A stretch of DNA of 64,000 nucleotides. Origin: Adineta steineri (Eukaryota > Rotifera > Eurotatoria > Adinetida > Adinetidae). This document shows positions 21,939 through 40,920 of this stretch, piece after piece. The stretch covers positions 236,184-300,183 of the forward strand of contig CAJNOI010000016.1 of NCBI GenBank assembly GCA_905250115.1, read 5' to 3'. A program made the position numbers and the translations under genes. The notes under the pieces were generated by a model. It saw nothing but the letters and a program-made list of their open reading frames with translations. It ran no database searches and had not been told where the DNA came from. Each line of letters opens with the position of its first letter. The first letter of the stretch is position 1.

Positions 21939-22442
21939 TCATGGACATATACCAATAACACCAGCAGCAAGTCGATTAGTATTTGTTGTAGCTGTTCCTT
22001 TATTTTCTTCAGTATCTATTCGCGTAAAATCTTCTTCTTTTTCATCAGTAATTACAATTGATCGTCCAATAATAGAAGAAGGACCAAATAAAGTTAAACG
22101 TTTATCAATAATATCAATTTTAGCATGACCTTCTGGAGTAATTTGTAAGTTTCCATATTCACCTTCGACATTCACCGTGTGATCTTTTGATAAACTAGAG
22201 CTTTTCTGTTCAGGATTAAATCGATTACCAGTTGATATAGAACCATTTGATAAATCTCCATATTCATGTATACGAAAAGTAAGTTTACGACCAGTTGGTA
22301 AACCTTGTAATTCACCTGTTATTTTCATTTGATTAAGACCAATCATTTGAGCAAAACGTATAACTCCTTGAATATTATTATTTTCACCATTTTTAAGAAC
22401 ACATACAGCTCGAATTATTGCTGTATCTTGTTGACTTGGCAT
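21939..22442 (-). CDS. Cu/Zn superoxide dismutase-like pseudoenzyme lacking metal ligands
   Basis: An intronless 167-residue protein with a full SOD1 fold pattern: AVCVLKNG start, GVIRFAQ, LTFRIHEYGD, RFNP, EGEYGNLQ, GRSIVITDEKEED and RLAAGVIGICP. Aligned on human SOD1, the metal ligands are mostly gone. H46 is Arg, H63 is Arg, H71 is Ser, H80 is Asn, D83 is Glu and H120 is Thr; only H48 remains. The intramolecular disulfide is lost too (C57 to Ser, C146 to Ala), while the active-site R143 equivalent is kept. It therefore cannot be a normal dismutase. It lies about 570 bp downstream of the canonical SOD on the same strand, so it is likely a tandem duplicate, possibly through an intronless copy. 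A binding or regulatory role is inferred only. Confidence 0.88.
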   Translation of the reverse strand: MPSQQDTAIIRAVCVLKNGENNNIQGVIRFAQMIGLNQMKITGELQGLPTGRKLTFRIHEYGDLSNGSISTGNRFNPEQKSSSLSKDHTVNVEGEYGNLQITPEGHAKIDIIDKRLTLFGPSSIIGRSIVITDEKEEDFTRIDTEENKGTATTNTNRLAAGVIGICP

Positions 22443-23011
22443 TCTTTTAAAAGAAATTTTCTTTTTCTTTATCTAAAAACTAAAGATTACTTTATACATA
22501 ATCAATAATTCTGTCAAAAATTAAATATATTTTCACACATAATATGTCAATATACGTATCATTCTACTGAATGTCTATCAGAATATCCATAACTTAAACA
22601 AAAATTCATTCATCGATCAATTTCCTCTTCTGTCTATCCAAAGAAAAAACTCCAACAGTTTCTATGATACAGTCCATAGTTTACCAAACTTTGGAATAAA
22701 CATTTTTATTCCAATCTAAAAACAGATGTAATCTATAAAAATCAATTAATAACCAGTAAATGTGTACAATCACAAGACTTGCGAATGCATAGTTTATTAC
22801 ATAAATGTCTCGAACAAATAAATATCGAAATAAAAATCAAAAAGACGTAAACTTTGCAAGGACAAAACGATCACCAGTGAAGAATAGAATATAGTTAGCT
22901 CGAATATATTTTTATATCTTTATTAAGTGTAATACAACAGAAAAAAAAAGATAGAAAGAAATCGGAAGATCTAAACTAGTTTTGATCGAATAAAATGTCT
23001 GTTGTATTGAA
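22443..23011. other. Spacer between SOD paralogues
   Basis: About 570 bp AT-rich DNA containing the 3' UTR of the canonical SOD gene and the promoter of the SOD-like gene. No specific element recognised. Confidence 0.5.
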
Positions 23012-23688
23012 TTACTTTTTTTCTGGATTAACAGTACCAACAATACCACAAGCCAAACGTTTACCAGCATTACCGGTTTTTTTCGACTCATCATCACCAC
23101 CACGACCTAAATCATCGGGTTTTTCATGAACAACCAAACAACGACCAAGAATGGAATGTTCACCATTGAGAGATATCATTTTATCTTTGATATTTACTGT
23201 AGCAACACCACTAGCATCTGTTTGAATATTTCCTAAATCACCAACATGTCTAAAAATAGAATAAATCTAAATTTTAATAAAATAAAAATATAATAAATTT
23301 ACCGGTCAGTATCTTCAGGACCAGCATGTTGTTTTTTATGTGGATTGAAATGGGCACCAGCTGATGTGCATCCCTATTAAATAAAAACTTAAAAAATCTT
23401 AATCTATTTAAATTAAAAAAATCTTACATTGCTAACATCACCAAATTCATGAATATGGAAACCATGTTGTGTATTTTCGCTAAGTCCTTCGATTTTACCT
23501 GTAATTACAACGGTATCACCTTGTTGTTCAAATTCAATAACACCATAAACTGGTTTTTTTGATGAACCAGCTGATGTACTATCTTTTCCTTCAGCTGATG
23601 TTGCTCCGCCACGACCCCATTGATCTTTATTGCCAGCAACATGGACTTCATCACCAATTAATACAGCTTTAGCGCGTAAGGTAGACAT
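23012..23688 (-). CDS. SOD1: Cu/Zn superoxide dismutase (SOD1 type)
   Basis: Three exons: 23688-23428, 23373-23304 and 23249-23012. The copper ligands are all present ([10 protein letters not shown] gives two, AHFNP one, [10 protein letters not shown] one), as are the zinc ligands (QHAGPED and RHVGDLGN). The disulfide partners GCTSAG and LACGIVG and the [10 protein letters not shown] active-site Arg are also there. It converts superoxide to hydrogen peroxide and oxygen in the cytosol; no signal peptide is visible. Compared with human SOD1 there is an extra hydrophilic stretch of about 30 residues ([20 protein letters not shown]...) between the first and second strands. The middle exon counts to 70 nt by coordinate where 71 would keep frame, so a base near 23335-23341 should be checked. 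Confidence 0.9.
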
Positions 23689-23947
23689 ATTTAATAATGA
23701 TAGAACTACGAAATAATAATCTAAAGAGTAAAAAAGTACAGGTGTGTCGCTTAGACTATATTCACTACCCTATCGTAGAAAAAGAAGAAGAATAAGAAGG
23801 AAAGGGGGGTTGTCTCCAGCACCCCCATAAAAATGACTCACTCATTGGATTTCTAGAATTGATTGGTAGTTTATCAGACGAATTAAAATAAAAGAAAAAG
23901 AAAAAAAATTACTCTTAGTATTTTATTATTATGATATATGTATATAT
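23689..23947. other. Promoter region of SOD1 and 3' flank of the ASB-like gene
   Basis: About 260 bp. It includes a purine-rich run (23775-23812) and a short C-rich patch (GTTGTCTCCAGCACCCCCAT), unusual for the local AT content. Confidence 0.45.
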
Positions 23948-26083
23948 TTATTTTTCCAATAAAAATTTATCAATCATATCTTCAATATATTTTGATTTAG
24001 TATTGACATCAGCTAGTTCATTTTCAAATTCTTCTATTGATATTTCATCATCTAAATCTGATAATATAGATTTATGATTTATATTTTGAATAGAATTTGT
24101 TTTGAATAATTCTAATGAACGTTTCGATTCTACTAAATTATCAGATGATATATCTGATTCTGCCATTATTTCTTCTATTGTACGATAATGAATAGATTTA
24201 ACATCTTCTGTTTCTATCGTTTCATTACTTTCCGATAAATATTCAATAGTATTTTCATTTGACAACGTATCAATGGTAGATGAAATAGTAACTATATTCA
24301 TTGGTAATGATTTATCATTAATAATATTTATGTCATTTTCGAACAGATTGTATTCTTCTACTCGATGTATGTTATACTAGAAAATATATAAAATCATATG
24401 ATTCTAATAGAAAAAAAATATATAACGAACTAATCTTTTAATAAGATATATTATATATGCTAAATTATGAGTTTTAAAGTATATATCTGAAAGTTCATTT
24501 AATTTAAGATAATTGCAGTATTTTAATTTTAAAATTGAATATCGATCTATTTTATTAATAATATTCGATTTTAAATAATAACGAATATGATAACGACATA
24601 AATGTTTAAGTGAAAATACATTGAAATTTGCATAATGTAAACAACTATGAATAAATGTTGTATAAATTGTATGTAAATTAAAATTATCTATATAGAAATA
24701 ACACTAACAAGAAAAAATAGTATTAAAACACAGAAAAATAAATTTTACTGTATTCTTTGTATTTTTAAAAATTAAATAATCACACATTGGTACAATATTT
24801 TGTAATAATTTGACATCACTTGCTAATGCATAAAATATTAATACAAAAAACATCGATAGATCAGAGAAATGTGAAATATTTGAACTTAATAATATATGTG
24901 GATCATGAGCAATACATTGAATAAGAGCATTTGATATATTAACATGATGTGTATTACATAGAGCATTTACTGATGATTGCCAAGAATGAGATTTTAGAAG
25001 TTGTTCAGTAAGTAAACAATGATCTTGATTAGTACCGATAATGATGGATTCAAGACGAGTAAATAAAATATTTGTATGGAATGATATTGAAAGATTAGTA
25101 AATTTATGATATACATGTAATAAAAGATTTTCATTAAGTTTATCATTTTTTATAATATGAAAATTAGATGAAAGTTCATCGGATGGACAACGATCGACAA
25201 TAAGATTAAGTATTTTTAGAATACGTTCAATATTATTTTCACATTGCTTATTTTCAAATGAAATATCTGATAGTTTAAGAATATTTTCACATAAATAACA
25301 AATTGGAGTATAGCCTTTGAAAATAAATAAATATAGAAAAAAATTTCGAATATTCATTATTCACCATATTTATCTCTAATATACATATTGATATTTGATA
25401 AGCTAATTAAATATTCAACAAGATCATATTTTTCTTTAATAATTGCATGATGTAAACATGTTTGACACATATTATCTTCTAAACTGTATGAAAAAGAAAA
25501 GAAGATAAAATTATTTAGTTATACGAAATGAATACTTTGGTATAGCTCCATATTCTATCAATAATTTTATTATTTCGATATCATTTTTATGCTTTGTATC
25601 GTACAATGCTATATAATGAATAGCAGTTCGACCAAACTGATCGTTTAGATTTGTATCAACATGAATATCAAGTACTATTCGAATATCTTCTAGATTTCCG
25701 TTGATTACAACGTAATGAAGAATAGTTTGATTTAATGATCCATTTTTAATATTAATATTTAAATCGATTGACGCGTATTGGTATAATTCATAAATAGAAT
25801 TATAAAGACCAGCTTGAGCTAAATACCATAAAAATGTATAATGATGTTTATCAAGTTGATTTATTTCTTGAGAAAATATTTTTTTATGTATCATTTTAAA
25901 ATCATGTAGTGCACGACGAAATGATACAACATTAGATGTTAAGGCTGATCCTAATAGGATAGTTAGATTCTTATTTTTAAAGGAAGCATGAGTAAGTATT
26001 GTTTCAAACATGTCACCTGTAGATAAAAATTGTTGCGAAGATTCACCAAATATGCGATTTAAACATGTTAGAAAATAACTCAA
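23948..26083 (-). CDS. Ankyrin repeat and SOCS box (ASB-like) protein
   Basis: Five exons: 26083-25536, 25483-25365, 25314-24749, 24703-24431 and 24376-23948, together 1,935 nt and 644 residues in frame. Ankyrin-type units are visible: NQTILHYVVINGNLEDIRIV, FGRTAIHYIALYD...IEIIKLLIEYGA, DNMCQTCLHHAIIKEKYDLV and KYGYTPICYLCE. The fourth exon has a SOCS-box core, SLKHLCRYHIRYYL, with a later LKLKYCNYLKL. ASB proteins use the SOCS box to bind Elongin B/C and Cullin 5 and act as substrate adaptors of an E3 ubiquitin ligase. Unlike most ASBs, where the SOCS box is at the extreme C-terminus, an acidic Ser/Glu-rich tail of about 170 residues follows. The exon 4 donor is GTTCGT, weak but phase-consistent. 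Confidence 0.75.
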
Positions 26084-26872
26084 AAATATTGTTTTGTTTT
26101 GTATTCGTTTAAAACATTGATATCAAATTAATGTGGTGCAATAGAACTCAACTAATAATAACTAATTGATTGATATTCACTGATTGTATTTTTATAATTA
26201 CATATTACATAGACAATTTAGCGCTTTAATATTTTGTTCTCATTTTATAATTCACTAGTAACAATCAAAAACTTTAAGATAAAAAAATGTATCTTAAATT
26301 TGATAGTAACAGTTATTTGCAGATACAATTATTAATCTTATATAAATTCTCAATGAATTTATTATTGTAGACATACTCGTAATAAATATGTTCTTATTCA
26401 ATTCTAATAAAAAGCAAAAAAAGAATGCGTTAGATTTTTATGGATATATTATTGTATTAAATAATTCTTTTTTTTATTCTTTCAATGTAAGTGTTGACAT
26501 CGATTACATAGCATTTCATTGTTAAAAATACAAAAAAAGTTAAATGCAAAAAATATTTCGTAAACACATCTGATCTTTACATCACGAAAAAATACAACTA
26601 GTACTACTTGTTATATGAATATTTCAAAGAATTGAATAACTTGTTATAGAAAGAGAAAAGAATTTTGCTCATTAGAAGAGAAGAACGGAAAAATTAGAAG
26701 GATACAGAAAACTATACTTCCAAGAGAAAAAATCTTTCGGTTGCCGTCGTCTCTCCCATAAAATAGTTAAGAAGAGTTGAACAACAATTAGAGAATTAAC
26801 TGCCCTTAGTTGTGATAAGTAGAAATATAGTTGATCTATTCGTGATGTGTGTTTGCGAAGATGCTGCATTTG
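26084..26872. other. Intergenic spacer
   Basis: About 790 bp: ASB-like promoter side and eEF1A 3' flank. No gene or structured element is recognised. Confidence 0.5.
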
Positions 26873-27179
26873 CTATTTTTTGCTTTTGGCAGCAGCAGGT
26901 GCTGCTTTGCCACCTTTGGCTGCAGCTGGAGCTTTCTTTTCAACATCTTTGATAACACCAACAGCAACTGTTTGACGCATGTCACGTACGGCGAATCGAC
27001 CAAGTGGTGGATATTCAGAGAATTTTTCNNNNNNNNNNNNNNNNNNNNNNNNNNNNNNNNNNNNNNNNNNNNNNNNNNNNNNNNNNNNNNNNNNNNNNNN
27101 NNNNNNNNNNNNNNNNNNNNNNNNNNNNATCGACATGACCAATGACGACAATGTTAATATGAATTTTTTCTTTACCCAT
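26873..27179 (-). CDS. EEF1A: Translation elongation factor 1-alpha, both ends only (middle lost in a gap)
   Basis: The minus-strand ATG at 27179 gives [17 protein letters not shown], the invariant start of eEF1A just before its P-loop. A 100-N gap follows. After the gap come the last residues of domain [22 protein letters not shown], then [13 protein letters not shown] and an Ala/Lys-rich tail ending at 26873. eEF1A is the GTPase that delivers aminoacyl-tRNA to the ribosome. About 400 residues that should lie between are missing. A placeholder gap cannot represent them, so the locus is mis-assembled or collapsed and the gene is presumably intact in the organism. A strong pyrimidine-rich acceptor (TTTCTTTCTCAG, 27228-27239) suggests a 5' UTR intron, as is common for eEF1A genes. 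Confidence 0.92.
27029..27128. other. Assembly gap (100 N) inside eEF1A
   Basis: Exactly 100 N placeholder. The missing coding part of eEF1A is over 1.2 kb, so the real gap is much longer than drawn. Confidence 0.95.
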
Positions 27180-27314
27180 TGTAATAGATCACTGAGTGAT
27201 GTTTGAAACGGATGTAAAATTTGTGATCTGAGAAAGAAAGGAAGTAAAGTATAGACACACGATAGTAAATGACATGCATTATATGAAATTGCGTAGTTAT
27301 ACATTTTACGATGG

Positions 27315-27321
27315 TTTTATA
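27315..27321 (-). promoter_or_regulatory. Possible TATA box of eEF1A
   Basis: TATAAAA on the minus strand, about 140 bp upstream of the eEF1A ATG and upstream of the inferred 5' UTR intron acceptor. Its position is plausible but untested. Confidence 0.4.
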
Positions 27322-28490
27322 GAGAGAAAGAATTTAATTCGAAATGTGCGCACGACAGATGATGAAAGAGTTACATTTATCGAAATTTCTATAATGATAG
27401 TACGATACTGAAAGAGTAATGGGAAAAGACAGAAGAAGCTGGATGGAATGATATGGTTTGTTTTTAGGAAGACTGGATCGAAAATAATTTTTAGATATTA
27501 AAACGAGAAAAATGTAACAAATGTATTTTAAAGTTATTTTCTAATATCACGATATGTTATTATTCGTCTCTCTATTATTGTCTGCTCTGCTAATATCCTT
27601 GGTATTATATCGTCCATAGTTTAACTAGGTAGGTTTACTCGGCTTGCGACCTTCTCGCAAAATGTTTTTTCTCCGACAGAATAGTGTGATAACGATATCA
27701 TAAATCGTTCCATGGAGGTCCGTCTACACCTATATAGTTTTTGAAATTTCATTTTTTCTAAATTGAAGTTAATTAAAATTAAAAGGATTTATTTTCAATG
27801 AAAAATGATCAGAGTAAATTTTGAAAACTATTTTTCTTAATTCTTTTCTAATAAGCGATAGTAGCGCTATATAATTTTTATCGAAAGAGAATAAAGAATC
27901 ATGAATCATCGAAAACCGATTGTTTTATTATACCTTAGCCATATTTGCTAACTAATAAAACTTGACTAGCTAATTAAATTCATAATAAAGACAATTTGTT
28001 TTATTTTTCTTAAATTTGATATTCATTCCCAAAAAACAAAAAGAAACGAATAACCATATTATAACAACAACACATCAAACAAATAGTGGATAAGATTGCA
28101 CAGACTGTAATAAACAAAGGAATGTCAATTAATGGCTTAAACAAATTGAATATACAAAAAATCCACACATGTAACATTGAATTGAATATCTGACAGGAAA
28201 CAAAAGCAAAAATTTTATTTTATTTTATATTCGTTTTTATCATCATTATACAAACACATGGAAACGAAAAAAAATGAATTCCAGCACATTAAGAGAGAGA
28301 GAGAGACAGGAAAAAAAGCTTCATTACACAAATTTAGATCAAAAACACTTTGATTGCATAAACAATAAACATAGATATATATACATATATATGTATGATG
28401 ATGATGATGATGTTAAACAAAAAATATAAGAAACTCAGATCAAAAATAAAGAGAAAGTACAAAGCAAATAATTTCTTTTTTTATGTATAA
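27322..28490. other. Intergenic spacer between eEF1A and MAGI
   Basis: About 1.2 kb. Upstream DNA of eEF1A and 3' flank of MAGI, with a short TGATGATGATGATGATG microsatellite near 28397. No gene recognised. Confidence 0.5.
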
Positions 28491-37690
<9,200 letters not shown>

Positions 37691-38946
37691 TATTGTTCTA
37701 ACGATATTGTGAATCTAAGAAAAAACTAAAAAAAAGAAAGAATAACCATGATCTATTATATTCTATTAAAAGGTTAAGATCAATCTTTCGATGATTGGTA
37801 ATTAACTTACATAATAAGATGTCGTTGTTGAAACTGTTGTTAATATTACTAGTTAACATCTAAAATGATGTTTATTACATAAACTTTTTTGTTATTTAAA
37901 AGTAAACAAAAAATTATATTATATGAAAAGAACAATAAAACAAAAAGAAGAAGAAGAAATGCCATCAATATTTTATGAAAGTGAAGAATTAATGAATCAA
38001 GTGTGAAACTACATTAATAGGATTGTTTAGCCTTGACACTACCGACTGCCGACAATATTATTACGTTGTGATTACCAAATGTGTACATACTTATGAACAA
38101 GATGTGTGGGTGGATCGAAGAGATGGATACAATTACAGATAAAAAGATGTGTATTTATATACTGACATAGAGTAGAGCAAAAAGAAAGAACGATGATGCT
38201 CACTTCTTTTCAGACCTATTCTGATTTTTCTCCCCCTCTCTCTCTCTGTCCCCCTCGTCTATGCATTTCTCCCTTTTTTTTCTTCTTTCATACGCAAATC
38301 AGTACTGTACTCTATATCGACAACCGAATGATAAGCGGCTGAAAATCGAGCTTCGAACAGCTGCTTTCACTTTGAAATTGGACCATTCTTCCTCAAAAAG
38401 GATGCATATGACTAAACAGTCTTACTCTCTCTTTTTTTTCTTCTTTTTTTTTATGTATGACATCGTTGTTGGCAGCAACGAACGCTCGTTGTCGATGCTG
38501 CCCGGCATATAGACAAGTGTAATCATGTTAACACATCAGCACTTACTCTCCTTCCTTTGCGCCTGTACACGCAACAATTCTTGATGATGCTTACTTTCTC
38601 TTGTCGTGCGCGAATTTTCCCTCACTCTTCTCAAGAGAGTATCAAAAGAAGAAACAAAGGATGTACTTATAGTGTCAATCTAACGAACCTCAACAAGAAA
38701 AAAATAATAGAAATTAAAGAAATTGACAGTCCACGAAAAGAAAAAAGAAATTTTCTTTTTTCATATTTATCTCTTATAATATCTAGGACCAAACAAATAC
38801 AAACATATTCAGTTTCATTTTTGTTCTATGTATCGTCTTAAATGTCAAATCGATCAATGTTCTTACTTGAAACTATGAAAGAAAAAAAAAGAAATTCGAT
38901 TTAGCAAATGACGAGTCTATCTATCTCTCATTCAATATATATACAC

Positions 38947-38978
<32 letters not shown>

Positions 38979-39461
38979 CTATTGAGTTGTTGTCCAATCG
39001 CCAAAACAAATAAGAGGGATTTACGATCGATAAGCATCGACAACAAGCGAACGAGAAGAGTAACCGAAAGAAAGAGAGATTAGAAATTATGTTTTTTTTC
39101 TCTTATCAAATCGAATAGACAAAGAAAAAGAAAACGAGTAAAACGAAATAAATATATCATTATTCAGCATATTTTTTTTTGGTTTCTTGACCTTAGAAAT
39201 ACATTATGATAAATAGATAAAATGAATGAGCATAAAAAGAGAGAAAAAAAATATATGTAACATATAGTGGATGGTATAATACACTAAGAAAAAGAAAACA
39301 AAATAAAAGAAGAGAAAAAAAAATCAGTATCACTGTATAAACTAAAGCAACAAAAAATGCAATTAGAGAAATGAAATATGTGATGTATGTTGTAATATTT
39401 TCGGAAGACGGACGGTCTAAGAATTTTACGACTTTATAAACGAGAAATATTGATGAATTAT
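37691..39461. other. Upstream region of MAGI
   Basis: About 1.8 kb between the MAGI start and the 3' end of the next minus-strand gene. It is rich in homopurine/homopyrimidine tracts and holds an (AT)n(GT)n microsatellite near 38937-38980. The main MAGI promoter should lie near 37.7-38.5 kb. No gene recognised. Confidence 0.5.
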
Positions 39462-40920
39462 TTACGTAGACGATAATTCATAATATGTGCCTGTATGTGG
39501 ATCATAGAAACATTTAAGTATTTCATCAAAACATAATTGAACTTGTTCCCCATCCATCGTGGATGGAATAGGTTCAATATCATCGAATGAACTTTGTTTT
39601 TTCATTGTAGTTGTAGAATTTAATCTAAATGTAAAAGTTTTATCATTACCAGTACCAATAGTTCCAATCGAATTATTATTTTCTGCTACAATTGATGCCA
39701 TTAATGGTGGTATTTGAGCATTTGCACTAGAAAGCATTTCATAACGATAATGTTGTGAAAAACGTGAACGTGCTGCTAATTCTTCCGAAGGTTTTAATGT
39801 ACGTGGTGAAAGTTTAAATGTTGCTGTATCAAACGAATTTGTTGCAACATATTCATATTTTTTTGGATCAAATGTTTTTTGTTGACGTCGAGGAGATAAT
39901 CCATCATTGACATTATTAGGAATCCAATCATCTAATGATTGCATATTAGCAAGTATAGCAGCTATTTGTTTTGAATCAGCTATTTCTGCTTGATCAAAAC
40001 CATAAAATGGATCATGAGAAAGGGAGTTTGATGGTGAAGATACTAAAGAAAGAAAGAAAATCAATAGAAATAATTGAATTTATCTAAGATTGAATAAATC
40101 AATTACTCTGATTATTTATGATATGTTGAGTATCATCAATTGGATTTTGATCTTGTTGATGATAATTAGTTGATATTATATCTGATTTAATAGGTGATAA
40201 ATCTTGTTGTTGTCGTCTTGGTGATATTAGTGGTGATGTCGATGGTGGTGGTAAACGACGAAAAAGTAAAATAATTCGTCTTTTTTGTACAGCCTTAGGA
40301 ACTTTCGATCTTTCCTGTTCTTTAATTAATGCATTTAATGAACTTTTTTGTTGTTCATCACGTTTTAATAAATGATGATTTATTGGTGGTAATTGTTGCA
40401 TGTGATTATTATTATTATTATCATCATGTGAACGTGGTGTTGATGATTCATTTGCTGATGATGGTTTTTGTGGATTTCTTATTGATGAACGTGGAGAATT
40501 TTGAAATGAATTTTCATCAGGTGCTGATGAAACACGTTGACGTAAACGACTATTTCGTAAATATTTCATATTTTGTATTGATTGTCGTTGAATTTCACGT
40601 GGTGGATTACTAAATGTATAAGGTTGTTTAGATAATTTATTTGTTAAATTTTCATTTAAAGAATTTTCTGTTGATAAAAACTGAACAGGTAATGATGGTG
40701 ATTGTGACATTGATGATACTATTTCAGATGATGGTATAGAATTTGTTGATATGGATTCTCGTATTGGTGGTACAGGTGGACGAATATAATTTGTTTGTGA
40801 ATGGAATCTTGTAGAATTATTTGTTATTGTTGGAAGAATAGAATTTGTTGATGATTTTCGAATATGTCGTCGTGTAAATGTTCTGGGTGAATGTGCATTT
40901 CGATAAGCAGTTGTCGACAT
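39462..40920 (-). CDS. Uncharacterised low-complexity protein with a conserved-looking C-terminus
   Basis: Two exons, 40920-40107 and 40042-39462, give 1,395 nt and 464 residues. The first two thirds are Ser/Pro/Asn/Arg-rich and probably disordered (for example PPVPPIRES, SSAPDENSFQNSPRSS). The second exon reads more like a folded region: DPFYGFDQAEIADSKQIAAI, MQSLDDWIP and a C-terminal LCFDEILKCFYDPHTGTYYE motif reminiscent of YDPxTGxYY elements. No transmembrane segment or catalytic motif is seen. I do not recognise the family; a cytoskeletal or ciliary role would be a guess. Confidence 0.7.

Noticed and set aside
26672-27206. Plus-strand frames running through the N gap near eEF1A
   Set aside because: Frame continuity through N is meaningless; the minus strand encodes eEF1A.
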